From: Sphaeramia orbicularis
Lineage: Eukaryota > Chordata > Actinopteri > Kurtiformes > Apogonidae
Direction of reading: 5' to 3'
Length of the DNA stretch: 64,000 nt
Assembly: GCF_902148855.1 (NCBI RefSeq)
Contig: NC_043970.1
Coordinates: 41,345,961 to 41,409,960, forward strand
Part shown: piece by piece, positions 14,201 to 29,300 of the stretch
Layout of the letters: each line of letters starts with the position of its first letter
How positions within the stretch are numbered: the stretch's first letter is position 1
Position numbers and translations under genes: made by a program
Notes under the pieces: generated by a model
What the model saw: the letters and a program-made list of their open reading frames with translations, nothing else
The model's database searches: none
Told to the model about the DNA's origin: nothing

Positions 14201-14462
14201 GAAGATCTTGAGCCTCATTGTCATCTGAATCTTCATACTCCTCTTCCTGTAAGCTGTCAGCATCCTCATTGTTGAGATGTACTGATTCGGTTCTGCCATG
14301 CTGGCTGAGCCGCATCTGCAGCTGCTGTTGGTAGGCTCTCTCCTGGGCTAAACTCTCTGTGTCAGATTCTACAGAGTCCCAGTAGTTTGACTCACCTATT
14401 GTGTATGAAAAATTCTGCTCATTTTTCAAGACTCTGCCCATTTTTTCATATGGTTTCTGCAT
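2238..14462 (-). CDS. jhy: Jhy protein homolog (junctional cadherin complex regulator)
   Basis: Inferred coding exons: 14462-14095, 12044-11342, 6172-6077, 4162-3720, 2800-2500 and, less surely, 2330-2238. All have GT-AG borders and matching phases, summing to 2004 nt (667 aa). The N-terminus starts MQKPYEKMGRVLKNEQNFSY and holds a DTESLAQERAYQQQLQMRLS segment. A long polar middle follows. Exon 4 encodes EDKWLQKSLQLQ, and exon 5 a basic RIRKGKKAQRKE stretch. Mouse Jhy is needed for ependymal cilia and its loss causes hydrocephalus. Identity rests on the position beside hspa8 and crtam, as in human, and on recalled family features, not on an alignment. The last exon ends in TGA at 2238, and an AATAAA at 2181-2176 follows 57 nt later. 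A 5' UTR portion is at 14498-14463 after an acceptor. Confidence 0.72.
4690..4950 (+). repeat. Interspersed repeat shared with the 53.8-kb intron
   Basis: The segment with the words TGATCCACAGTTCAGAC, CTGACCTTGTTTATTC and GTGATTTGTGG recurs in reverse orientation at about 53830-53990, inside an intron of hspa8 copy B. No termini or family could be defined. Confidence 0.5.
7025..7410. repeat. Long imperfect inverted repeat (fold-back element)
   Basis: The left arm around 7066-7117 (ATCACTTGGGC, GAAATTTTGTC, GCATTGTGGGAA) is mirrored around 7290-7365 (its complement reads GTCACTCGGGC, GAAATTTTGTAG, GCATTGTGGGAA). The arms extend outward to a GTTTACA/TGTAAAC pair. The arms are diverged and the outer ends are unclear. 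It looks like an old fold-back MITE in a jhy intron. Confidence 0.5.
7780..8280. repeat. Repeat-rich segment with TTATTACAAAATGCGG-type words
   Basis: Variants of ATTACAAAATGCGAC and TTATAAAATGCGGC recur in both halves of this stretch, around 7830-7900 and 8140-8265. It looks like a decayed interspersed repeat in a jhy intron. Confidence 0.35.
8400..9420. promoter_or_regulatory. Candidate conserved non-coding element 1 (jhy intron)
   Basis: About 1 kb of balanced, low-repeat sequence stands out from the AT-rich intron around it. It has several overlapping open frames on both strands but no splice-consistent exon. It contains homeodomain-type cores (TCTAATTATCG at 9131, TTCTAATTATG near 9341) and an E-box-like CAGCTG-poor, GC-moderate core. 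This texture is typical of vertebrate developmental enhancers. No conservation test could be run. Confidence 0.35.
9985..10640. promoter_or_regulatory. Candidate conserved non-coding element 2 (jhy intron)
   Basis: Complex sequence of about 650 bp without a splice-consistent exon. It holds a bicoid/Otx-type AGATTAATCC at 10022 and an octamer CATGCAAAT at 10059. It also has TAAT cores (CAAATTAATTTCC near 10540) and the half-palindromic GTAACCATGCG near 10417. These are plausible binding sites for neural homeodomain and POU factors, an inference only. Confidence 0.35.
12230..13450. promoter_or_regulatory. Candidate conserved non-coding elements 3 (jhy intron)
   Basis: About 1.2 kb of low-repeat, balanced sequence lies between jhy coding exons 1 and 2. 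Two denser parts are around 12270-12700 and 12900-13440. Open frames occur on both strands without acceptor/donor pairs in phase with jhy. It is read as regulatory DNA rather than exons. Confidence 0.33.
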
Positions 14463-15374
14463 GTTGGTAAAGTACTAAATCTGGTTTATTGGATTAATCT
14501 GAAAAGAAGAGAAGAAAACTGGATCAGTGTGGACATGCAAAAGCCAACAATGCAGTCCGCAACAACAACAACAACAACAACAAAAAAAGACTTTCAAAAC
14601 AAATATAGTAGATTGGGTTATGATGGAGTGGTATTCATTCATGCACTACACAATTAGGCTCACTCATCCTTTTCAAATGAGCATAAAATTCACATCTGAG
14701 CAGTTGCTAATGTATATACACAGCGTCAGCTTTTAAAAAATAGCCTTGAAAAAGCTTCCCCTTTGAAACTGCACTCCATTAAGTGACATTAACCAGTAAA
14801 CAATATCTGTAAAATTTAAGAAGCTTTATGAGAATACAAAATCTGCCCATAAGTTAGTCACATCATATATAACATGTCAGAATTATTTCTGCAGCTCAAT
14901 GTTTTAGAGACCATATGTATAGATAACTTGTCCTACCAGACCAGAGTTTTGTTACCAAAGGCCATTATATCCATATCCTACATCCAGTTTATGCCTTTAA
15001 AGGATATTCTGCAGCCAGAAACTAACACAGCAAATTGTTCTGGGCTTGGGGTACTGTCCAATGCTTGAACAATCTAATTTCTCCAATGCCAAGGAAATAT
15101 TTATTTATTTATTTATATACTAAAATGCAAGCCAAGACTTCCTGAAGATAAAGAAATGGGATGCTCCTCAGTCACTGATTTCAACCCAAAAACAGCATGT
15201 TTTTTTAGTTTTTGAAGACTGCAAAGGATTTTCATCACAATTTTCATATTTATAATAATCTTATGTTGTCCAATTACTTTTGAAAATGGGGGGACTGTGT
15301 TCAACGTGGTTCTAAAATGGAGTCTAAATGCTGTCTAAATAGTGAATGCAATATTTCTGAACCCCTTGAATTAA

Positions 15375-15858
15375 CCCATAAGGACCTCTCTATTTAACAT
15401 CTCCTAAGTGATTTTTCACCATTTATTATATTATTGTCCTCTGAATTTTCCATTTATTTCCAGTGAAAATAATCTATGTTCCTGTGTTTAATTCACTGAT
15501 CATGTACATGTTCATGAAAGCTGAGAGTAAATTCAAAGTTTATTGTATCAAAACTGAAGAAAAGGTGGCTTTTTCAGTAAAATATAGCATTAACTGAACA
15601 TAAAACAAGTGTGTCCATCCACTGTCATTTATCAGACTCCATGGGTTTTACTAGTGAATCAATGTTGTAGGAGATGACAGTGTTTCCAAGTTCACTACGG
15701 AGCCTCTGAACGTCCAAATGGGTCATATCTGATGACCATGAAAAGATGGCAAACTGTATTTTACACCAATTATTTACATATAGTGATAGGATTAATGGAT
15801 CAACAGTTTAGATCAGTAGATGCTTTTGGTCGATGGTGGATGTTTGGGTCTTTATGGG
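15375..15858 (-). mobile_element. piggyBac-type MITE, complete copy (TTAA target)
   Basis: A 484-bp element is bounded by TTAA at 15371-15374 and 15859-15862. The termini are CCCATAAGGACC on the left and GGTCTTTATGGG on the right, imperfect inverted repeats starting CCC and ending GGG. The TTAA duplication plus CCC...GGG ends is the signature of piggyBac-superfamily elements. There is no coding capacity. Related copies are at 27.5-28.2, 29.6-30.4, 34.8-35.0, 35.4-36.7 and 57.9-58.5 kb, so this is a local-abundance family. It sits in jhy intron 1. Confidence 0.75.
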
Positions 15859-16434
15859 TTAAAGCTTAGAATCCATACCTCAATCACATTACAGAGACAA
15901 AATGACAAAATCTGTCACTGTCCAAATGCTTAGGCACCTGTCTGTACATTGCACCTTTCCTGGCGATGAAGCAAAATCACAGTTGCAACTAAAAAGTGCA
16001 GGCCTACCAGTAGCTTTCTTCATTCAGGCACCTCAGTCAAACCAAACACTAATGCACATATAATTGACAGTTCAAAATGTTTGCTATGTCGTAAAGGTAG
16101 CTCGAAAACAAAAGACTGTAAGTACTGCCTATTGATGAACAAGGAACAAAACAAAACAAAACAAAACAAAAAACCTTCGTTACGTTCAAGTCGTGTTTAC
16201 TTCGTGGTAGTTTTTGCCAGCTAGAAGTAAGTTTAACAACTAAGCTAACGTCACAAATGCTATCCAACAGCTAGCATCTTAGCATATCTTTCGCCTAACA
16301 AAAGGGCTGTTTCCCAAAAACATGCACACATTACACTCTAAAGTTTGTATTCGCGCTAATAATGAAAACAAGATAGAGCAAGTATGTATTAAAACAGTGT
16401 AAACAGTTAAATTTACTCATTTTCAAGGACTCAC

Positions 16435-16474
16435 CCTCCTGTCCCCTCTCCACTGCTCTGCAACCATGGCAACG
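16435..16474 (-). promoter_or_regulatory. jhy: jhy promoter: RFX X-box and first (non-coding) exon donor
   Basis: The minus strand carries GTTGCCATGGTTGC at 16473-16460. Its left half, GTTGCC, is a perfect RFX half-site; on the plus strand it reads GGCAAC. The second half is imperfect. X-boxes close to the start site are the hallmark of ciliary genes. A donor AGGAGG|GTGAGTC lies just downstream at 16435/16434 and would splice to the acceptor before 14498, giving a non-coding first exon. The exact start site cannot be read from sequence. Confidence 0.5.
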
Positions 16475-16489
16475 AGGACGCATGATGCA

Positions 16490-17125
16490 TTCAAGTGTTC
16501 CTCGGTTTATGTTGTTTGAGGTTTTCAGTTCAGTCGTAAACCGTGTCATGGACAAACAGCTAATAGACGACAGCTGTAATGGTCTAACAATGGGGCGTGC
16601 CCTCGCTTTTGTATTCTATACAAGTATATTACTGACACATAATCCACATAAGTGGTACTCAAGGACACCACGCCATTTTTTTTTAACACGTGGTTTCATT
16701 TGCAAATATCAGCGGAACCTGAACTTCTCAGCAACATGGAAGTAACATCCGGGCCAAACTCACATTATCTGTCAAATCGATATTAGAAGTTAAATAAATA
16801 AATGGACAATAACAGCGATGTTTGATACGTGTATACATCTAAGCAAGTAGGTTAGGTATTAAGTAGGTCACAAAATACTCCTTTGAGCATTTGGCCCATA
16901 TAGATTGTTCTGCAAAAGTTGTGCATTTCAGTGAACACCATATTTGATTTTTACTCAATATGATCCATTTTATTATCATTGAAGTTGTAGCTTAATGATT
17001 TGTACAGTACTTTGTGACAGGTTCAGTATGCCAAGTGTCAGCTAGATTGACGTAAATTACAAGCATATTGTACTGTAAAGTGCAAAGAAAAGCATCAAAG
17101 AACAGAAACAAAGCAGAGGGTCACC
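16490..17125. other. Short gap between jhy and hspa8 copy A
   Basis: Only about 0.6 kb separates the jhy promoter from the hspa8 poly(A) signal (AATAAA at 17135-17130 on the minus strand). No homeobox or other gene is present here, although human has BSX between these two genes. Confidence 0.6.
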
Positions 17126-17365
17126 AGTTTTTATTTTCAAATCAGACATCTGAATATAAAACACTTCAGCATTCACATGTAGTTGACAACTCAATTGTCT
17201 CAGACAGGTTGTTCCCAGTTCTGTCAGACAAACCACAATTATGATCCCTGAACCCTTTTTTTAACATTAAATTACACTCTTAAGCTTGTTGGAACTTGTG
17301 CTATAAGAGGGTTACTTTCTTTGCAAACAGATCTCTTGGAGGTAGTGGCAGGAATAAGGGAATGT

Positions 17366-20337
<2,972 letters not shown>

Positions 20338-20343
20338 GTCTAA

Positions 20344-20348
<5 letters not shown>

Positions 20349-20391
<43 letters not shown>
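20349..20391 (+). repeat. 43-nt poly(A) tract next to a splice acceptor
   Basis: On the hspa8-A coding strand this is a T43 run that ends 8 nt before the AG (20341-20340) preceding the start-codon exon, so it serves as an extreme polypyrimidine tract. Length is probably polymorphic and may be misassembled. Confidence 0.85.
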
Positions 20392-20392
<1 letters not shown>

Positions 20393-20820
20393 AGAGTCAG
20401 TATGTTACTGAACTTTTTTTGACAACAGTAAGCTTGGCATTTAAACTGAAACCATAACATCTGACAAGACATTTTTATGAAGGGAACAAGCACATTCATC
20501 TGTTGTGATGCAGGTGTTTATGTTCAATATTGCATAATTCCAAAGAAAATTTCTTTACAGTACCCAAGGCAAGCAAAAATCTTGTGAAACTACAGCTTGA
20601 CTAAGCCATTTAATTTGACTTGTCCCAGTCTACATGCATGGGAGCTGAAATCAGTGGGTCACTTTAGATTTCAACATGTCACCACTTCAGATTTTAAATG
20701 ATACTACAACAAACAATGCCGACAATTTGTGCATAATGTACTTTTGTCCGCTACTTTTAGTGCGGATGAGATGCGAGCACGATGCTCGCCTTACAGGCCC
20801 GGATTTGACGCATAGCTCTA

Positions 20821-20830
20821 GCGCATGCGC
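20821..20830. promoter_or_regulatory. NRF1-type palindrome in hspa8-A intron 1
   Basis: GCGCATGCGC is the perfect NRF1 consensus. It lies in a CpG-richer patch (20760-21060) of intron 1, about 0.8 kb downstream of the inferred start site. Function is inferred only from the motif. Confidence 0.4.
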
Positions 20831-21531
20831 AGAACACCTCGTTCCATCCCGTCTTTCAAGAGCATTATCTGCGTTTAATAGGCCGACAAGTGAAACTTAC
20901 GTCAGTCAAGCCAATACGTTTGATTGCACCCTTAAAGTTCCACTTTTTGTCGAACTGACGTAATAATTCTGCTTTCTGAGTGTCACGTACACTACTGAGT
21001 CAAGTTTCCCACCACAACTCGGGCCAGACCGGAAACTAGCTAACAAAAGACGTATATTACACAGTAACAAAGGCATTATGATACCGCGACTTAAACCGAT
21101 AAGTGCGAACGTTTATTTACAATGTCTTTTTCCGGAATTCACATTTTAGCCAGATTTTAAATGCTTTTACTGTGAAAATGCTGACCGGAAGAGGACAGCA
21201 ACGGCTACAGATGGACGCGCTGCTGCTCACTTGACTGATTGTTCGAGAACATTCTGAACCTCGAAGGATTCCCCCCCACCCCCACTCTTTATGTCTTCAA
21301 GCACTTGCGGCAATACATTCACCGATTAAATTCTAGTCTGAAATAATGCTGACACTCAACAAATATAGCAGGTGGGAAATAAAACAGACATTTATCTGTG
21401 ATATCACAAAATGTTAAGTCACCTCGCCACACTAAGCCAACGCTGCCATCGCCACCAAAACAGGAAAAAAACTGCACATTACAGGATTCACTAAAAGAAG
21501 AACCTATGTGTTTCCATTCAGAGCACCTTAC

Positions 21532-21712
21532 CGAATGTTGGAAGTGAGGCTGCCTTTTGGGAATGCGGTGTTTTTAGCTGGACAGCGGGGACGGTGACCT
21601 GTCCTTGCCGGTATGAGAAGGGAAAGGAAGACAGTGTGTTATCTGAGGCTTTTATATCACCGGCAATGCAGCCAATCAGAGGCGCGGGATTTTGCGGCTC
21701 TTCGAGAATTGA
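21532..21712 (-). promoter_or_regulatory. hspa8: hspa8 copy A promoter and non-coding exon 1
   Basis: The non-coding exon ends at donor ATTCG|GTAAGG (21532/21531), which would splice to the acceptor at 20340. A TATAAAAG box is at 21656-21649. CCAAT motifs lie on the plus strand at about 21672 and 21713. TTCGAGAA at 21701-21708 is a two-unit heat shock element. The arrangement suits a strongly expressed gene with mild stress responsiveness. The start site is placed near 21625 from the TATA position. Confidence 0.75.
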
Positions 21713-21729
21713 CCAATGGCATCTCTTGG

Positions 21730-23230
21730 TTTTGGTGACGTTTTAGAGGTCATGACGACTTCCTGTGTCTTTATCTCCGCGTTTCATAATCGTTTCCAAA
21801 GAAGACCGCATGGCAGAAAATGAAATTGTACGGATGTAGATGATGACAGGCAAAGGATTTCTTGACGAAAAGAGTTTTATGAAGTTAGCAGTTTATTTTA
21901 ACATTATTGTGACGTGTCCTCACAAGGTCAAAATAAAAACTAGCATCGATTGCTGTAATTATTACTTCCCCTGAGATCTTCCCATAGAAATGAATGAGGT
22001 TTTGGACATGGCCTTTCCGTATTTTGTTTTTGAAAATAAATTGTTTCCATTGTCATTATCAGTATTATATGGTCTGAATTTGTATGTTCACTTGCAGAGA
22101 AAAAAACATTTTTAAAAAAAATTTCCATTCATTTAAATACTGCTCATTTCTTTATTAAACATATAAAGAGGTTGTTTCATGCATCTTTTGTCCCTTTGTA
22201 ATGATTTAAACACTGATTTATTAATCCATTGTATTTCTAGTAAACCTTCCAAGCCCAATTAACATAGTTATTACAGTTGATAAAATAAGGAAACCTTTTA
22301 TTTCCTCATCTTGGTTCAGTGACATTTGCCATGTGGTTAGTTGTTTGTTTGTTATCTTATTTAACATCTAACAAAAATAACTAGAGCAGGGTTGCAGCTT
22401 TATAAAACACAAACATCACAATAAAAATAAATTATAGAATCATAGAATATCAAATTCTAATGAGTGAATATGATTTTGCATTTTCTTGCCAAGCAGAAAA
22501 ACCTTTAACAACCAACACCATATCATCTAAAACCTCCTTTCAATGCACCTGACGAGACTGAATCTTTAAGTTTCTGGTGTTTTGCTCAAGGGACACCATG
22601 ATTAAACATCCACATTTTGGGACCCATGTAGGTTAGATGGATAAAGGTTTCGAGATATGATAGATATGAATTTAAAAAAATGGTTTTAGATAAGAACACC
22701 CTAGTATTTTAGTTTACAGGAGGACCATTCAACCTGAGTGCGGGCATTGTAATTTATGATGCATCTCAGTGATCAATGCTAGTATTTGACAGGGTTGATG
22801 CAGTTTATGAGTTTCAGTACAGAGCATGACAATTTGAGCTTTTACGTACATAGTTCAAGTTATTCTCATAAATCCACATCAAACGGCAGATATAGAAGCA
22901 CTATAATGAACAGCAGAATTTCTTAGCTTTCAGCAAGCTCTCAGAATTAAGTGTAAAATATTTCAACTGTATCCGAGTGTTGTCAGCCCTTTGCAGAAAA
23001 AGTTGACTGCAAATGTAAATCTATAGAGTGGAAGTTTACAGTTGTCATTCCTGTATTCCTCATTAAACTATTAGTTGACAGATTTGAAGACAACAGGTTA
23101 GAGCAGCTCTCAAAACCAGGTAGACTGCATCTTACATCTTGTAGAACCACGTGACAGTGGTGCTACAGTTGATAAAACAGAAATATGTTTTAAGACAGAA
23201 CAGGAAAAAAAAAGAAAATAAATGAAACTT
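21730..23230. other. Intergenic DNA between hspa8-A promoter and crtam 3' end
   Basis: AT-rich sequence with no gene, recognisable repeat termini or RNA gene seen. Confidence 0.5.
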
Positions 23231-23376
23231 TGATACAAAGTATTGTAAAATGTAATTTATTATATCTCTATTGAACATTCACTTTATACAGTATTTACAG
23301 AATAAAACAGTACTACAGTTTCCACACCTTTACATGTAAACAGTCTTTTTTATAACATTAAAACCAGCAGTTGTAG

Positions 23377-26300
23377 TTACAGTTCTGTTTCCTTTACGAT
23401 AGATTTGTCTACACTTTGTGCTGGCCTTGGGGGTTGAGAGGGCTGTTCAGTATTTACAACCTCTGTTGTTGTCATCGCAGCTGTGTTTGTCACTGAAGTT
23501 ATCACTGTTGGTTCCTCAACGACATATTGTGTGAACGCTGTGTTGAAGATCCCTGTGGAGAGAGGATTTCACAATGAGTGACTCACTGGCTTAAAGTGTT
23601 TCTTCCTTACACACAAGTACAGTTTGTGCAATAAGATGGCTGTACGACAATGCGGACTACATCTTCTTAAGCAGGATCTGAGGTAGCATTATGGGATTTT
23701 AAAGCCCTTTGTGCCAAATTTGTTCATTTTCCAGCAAAAAAACTGTTTAACCAATGAATGAATTCCCTGGATATCTATAGGTACAAGACACTTTCACACC
23801 CTGGTTTCCAAGCAGAAAATAGCTGACATTTCAAAGGCATTTAACAACCACCAGTTATGCCTTATTGAGTTTTATACATTACTTAAAGCTAAAAGTTACA
23901 TTTAAGACTAAAAATATGACACAGGATGCTTTTATTTAAGTTTCAAACTGCTTCTTCACAAAATTTTTAAGATCCATTTGAGCTTCTCTTGTTAAATGTT
24001 TCGATTTCTCTGTTTTCTTAAGGTATGACAATGTAGGAATTCTACATTTTTTTCCTGTGAGGAGGTTTACACATTTTTGTCCTCAAATACCAAGCACACA
24101 CCTCGTCTCCGTTGAGCCTGGGCGTTTCTCTCTTCCTGGCTTGACTTCGATTTATTGCTCACCTCTGACGGATCTGAGTCATCGTTCTCTGTAACAATAA
24201 AAACTGTCAAATGTTTCTTAAGATACATGTGAAAAATGTACAGAGATTTGTGTTAACACTAGAAAAAACACATTTCTATGTGTCTATCTGTTGATTGATA
24301 TACTTTACTTTAATAAAACATACATTTCTGGACACAAATGAAACTGAAACTCTCATTCACTTTAAAGATTTATGGCTCTGACTAAAGTTCTCTTTCAATT
24401 ATAAACTGATTGTTTGTTTCCATAGATGCCAAGCAGGAAATGGAGACATATTGTGCTCACCTTTCTTCCATGCAATGTGTGCTCTTCTAAGCTTGATCCC
24501 AATAAAAATGACAACCACCAAAAGGCCGACGATGAGGCATGTCACAAGGAAAACCAATAGTGATGAATTTCCTTTACTTTCGCCATCCTGGTAATTGCGG
24601 ATCTCTGGTAACAGACAGAATAAACGCTTACAAACCAACTACGCAACACAAATATTTTTCAATAAAGGAAATGAATGGGTTGTGCTGACAGTGTAAATGT
24701 ACCTGTATTGTTTCCCTCTGTGCTGTTAAGTGAGATGATCTCCTGTGTTGTCATGGAAACAGATGTCCAGCCTATAAAGTTGGATACAAATGATGATGTC
24801 AAAGAGGCCGCAGAACAAACCATCCCTGTTTTCTTGAAGTAAAACCTGAGCTGTAGTATTTCAAAACCACCAGTAGATGGCACTAAAGAGGCATTAGTGG
24901 AAAACAGGGTTTAGCCTCCAGTCATATAATATTACAGCCTGTGTAACAATGCTAACCTGCTGTGCTGGTTTCATTGTTGTCGGTGTGATTCCAGGTGCTG
25001 GTTGAGACTGGTGACACAGATGTACTTGAGTCAGCTACAAAAGTAAGGAAACAGAGATGAATGTAATAAAATGCAAAAACAGCAAAGGAAGCAGAGTTTT
25101 AGAAATACATAGCAGAGCAGAAATTCAATTGAATATCACCTTAACAGGGATACTTTTGTTTGAAATTCAATAAAGTGGTTAACTGATTTTAGAGGCAGAA
25201 CCAATTCTAATGAAAAAATATATTTAAGATGCTGCTATTATGTGTATCAATTGCATATGTGTAGTTAAAGCAATGGAAAGCAGTTTAAAGGAGCCTTTAA
25301 CATCTGAACATATACGGTGTATTTAAGGTTAAATACATTCTTATTCATTATTTTCAAACTAAAACAAAAGCTGAAATATTATTTGCTTGCATTTTCTATG
25401 CCTTTTTTTTCGCAGAGTCTCACTGTTCTCCCTTCAGAAACATTTATATCTTTTAAAATTGTTCACACCAGATGCATCGACTTCCGTCACAGGAAACATA
25501 TATGGTAGCATATGGTTAAAATATCTGTAGTGAGAATCAGTCTGTGGTTTCAGTACTGTATTGTATTTAGGTTATGCATTTGATACAGCCTGATTATTTG
25601 CGTCAAGTATTAGAAAAAGAGCATCTGACCTAACCTGACATTTAACCAGCCAGAAAAAACCCACGCATTTTTTTCAGTGGACTATTGGGGGGGGGGGGGG
25701 GGGGGTTGTGTGGTGGTATTTTCTAATTCTTAGTGTTCTGAATACCACACACATTTTACTCACCTGTGCTGACATGTGCAGCAGTGCCAGAAGGAGATCT
25801 AGCTGATGGTGTTTCAGTTGTGTGCCCATTCACGCCTACAGTTGTGATTTGCAGTGTGGTCTTGCCGTGTGTCATCATTATCGTCACCTCCGTTGACCCT
25901 TGAGTCGGAGCTGTGGGCGAGCTGGTTGTGGTTATGAGGTGGGGCACCAGTGCTGTGAAAAATAAGGGGATTTACATTATTAACACCAAGAAACGGTGTC
26001 CAATTGATGGGAAATAAGAGTGAAAACTAACATTTACGAATCCGCAAATCACATATCTGTTATTTCAGGAAACCAGATTATTTACAACACATAGAAAGAG
26101 GAAATGTTTATTTTGGCCAAGTTTCATAGTCCACTGACACTGTCATGGAGAGATGATGAGGAAAAAAAACTCTCTTCAGTGCTTTCCCTGTTCTGTGACG
26201 ACACAACTACGCTCTCACTGTTCCTCAAATATGACAAATAAGCAGAAGTATGTGAAGTAAACAGGTTTAAGTCAATAAAACGGTCCATGTAAATGAGTTT

Positions 26301-29300
26301 TGTCAGTTCGTTCAAAATTGAAATATTGCAGATTTGTGTACTTACTTTTTTCCCCAATTCTGACAAAGTTCATCAGAGGTTTTGAATGTAGAGCTTGATG
26401 GCGAGCAATGCATTTTAGGGTGACTCTGGTTTTAACCGAGTGCACATATAACACCTCTGTGGACACATATGTTTTATCTCCACGTGTGACTTGGGCGTGA
26501 CCTGTGGAACAGGAGACACTGAATTAACATCCAGCATTAATTAACCAAAAAGCCATCACAAGAAACAAGTCAGAATTAAGTGAAGGAAAGTTAAACTACA
26601 AATCTATGAGCATGACAAATAAGTGTACATAAAGCTCTGAGGAGGCTTCATCTGCCCACCCACCAACTAAAGAAAGGTGGGCAAAATTTATCGTAACTAT
26701 GACACATTTCATTATTGAGGTGGAAGTCATCTTTGTGGTTATCATTCAGATGAACAGACAAATGGGCGTTTGCTATGAACCCCAAGCTTCAGGTGCATAT
26801 GACACACAAAAAACACCTGAATGGTGGGAAATACACAGTATATTTCAGGAGACTTTTGGGTCGCTGGAAGTTGCATCGAAAGCAAAAGACTTTCAGCATG
26901 TTTTGGATTTTTGTACATATTGTTAATGGTATTTATAACAGTGAATTTAGCATGAAACGCTGTTCCTGCCACTGATGACAGGAAAAAAAAGAGCAAGTTA
27001 ATTCCTATTTTTCAATGACATATAAGACAAAGTTGTGATTTAAAGAATATTTGTTCAGATATTCAAGTTAACATTACAAAGTGATGCTAAAAGGGCAGTA
27101 AAAATGATTTGCATCCTGTAATGAATGGGCTTAAAACTTTTATAGTATCACCCTGGAAGATGATTGGGTTCATAGATAACTAATTTTAGTTTTTGTTTTC
27201 AAGAATAGTTATATTTATGGGTTAATATATGACTTCAAACATCTCTGGTTAAGTGTTTCTCAGGATTTATCCCTCAAGGGAATCATATAGACCTCAGTGC
27301 ATGATGTTTCCTTTTCAGAAACATTTGGCTGACATGAAATACTGCAGTGATGACGGGTTCATATCTGCTACTGAGATGTTTTTCACTCTTCAACATGAAA
27401 GATTCTGTATGAAAGAGATTCAAGCACTGCAGCACCGGTGGAAGACGTGTATGCACCTCAAAGGGAACTATGTTGAAAATAACCCATATATGGCCTCATA
27501 TCAGCAGGGTATCATAGTCAACTGATCAACCTTTCAGCCAAGATAGCACCTGACGAGGAAAAGCTTCTACTGATCTAAAATGTTAAATAATTGGTGAATC
27601 ACTAAATCTATCAATACAGGAAAAAAAAACTCATGGAAAATGCAGTTTCTCAGCTTTTCAGCATCATCACATATAGTCCATTTGGATGTTCAGAGGCTAC
27701 TTAGTGAACGTGCAAACACAATTATCTTCTGCAACATTTATTCATTAATAAAAACTCATGTAATTTGACAAATGACAGTGGTTTTAAATGATGATTTTTA
27801 TGTTCAGTTAATGATATAGTTTGCTGAAAAACTGAGTTTTGCTTCAGTTTTTTTAATCTTTATATTTATTCTGAGTGTCTTGGAACATCTACATTACTAA
27901 CATTCAACACTGTCATATTTATTTAATAATAAAACCCATATAGTTAGAAAAACTGCAATAGTTGTAGACTTTTATCTTCAGTTACGATATATTTTATGAA
28001 AAACTCACTTTTTTCAGTTTTCTCTGTTCTGATATAATAATTTTTGCATTTACTCGATGAACATCTTCATGATCAGTAAATTAAGAATAGGAAAAAACCT
28101 GAAATTTACTGAAAAATGTTCAACACAGTAGATAATATTATAATTAATGGTGATAAATCAAATCAGAAAGGTTAAATGTAGAGAAAAATTTACTTGAAAC
28201 CTGGGACAAAAACCGTTCTAAATCTTTATGGGTTAAGTTTGTGTCATCCTCTAGCTCTTTTTAACCACACTAACATTTATTCTTAATGTAATAAACAAAT
28301 TTATCTCACATTGGGTTAATTTTGAGTCAACATTTTAATTTACAGTCCATCTTACCGTGAAACTCCGGCCCATTTTGCAGCATCCAGGACAACTGTGGAG
28401 CGTGGTGGTTTGCCTCAGCAGTGCATTTTACTATGAACTTCCCACCATGCTTTGCAACTTCCATCTTGGGGTGATCTATAAAAGAACCCCCACCAGGATG
28501 ATTGTTAATATATTATAATGAAATGCAATACTATAATCATAGTAAGTGACAGACCATGGAGCTGAAGTGATATTTTTCTATCATGTTGTACTCACCCAAC
28601 ACTGTCACCTGCACTACTTTTTGTGCTGCTTGAGGATGGTAATGGGTGCATATGTAGTCGCCTCCGTCTGTGAAGGTAACACTGGAAACACTGATGGTGA
28701 ATTCAGACTCAGACAGTTTGATGATGCTGTAGCGCTTGTCCCCCACACCTACAAGTGACAAACAGACAACAAGAGCTTAACATCCGTGACTCAGAACTGG
28801 AAATGGACTGCTGCTGCCATTTTGCCATGATCACCTTGAACTGTGTTGAAGAACATAACATTACCATCAGGGTTCTTCCATTCCACGGGGTCCTGGAGGG
28901 GGCCTTTAAGAGGGCAGGTCAGGTACAGCGTATGGCCTTTCATCACAGTCACATGCTGCCACTCTGCCAGTGAAGCTGCAAAAAATAAAAAATAACCTGC
29001 TAAGTCATGTGTTCTGACACCTTTTTAGAACATTGACACTTCTTATGGCTACTTCACAAACATGTGAGGAACCATCTGCTGGAAGTAAAAGACTTCACTC
29101 CCTCACATTCAAAGTGTCCGAACTGTTTCTCACAGTGTTGACTCATGTGGAGGTGGTGATAGAGGGAAAAAAAAAAGCACAACTCTCCATCGCACTGCAG
29201 CGACAACTGACACAGCCCCCCGTCACACTTCTAATGCTGCTCCAACAGGAAACTATGTGGTCAGTGCTTTCACGGTGAAAGAGAAAGTAAGGGTGAGTGT

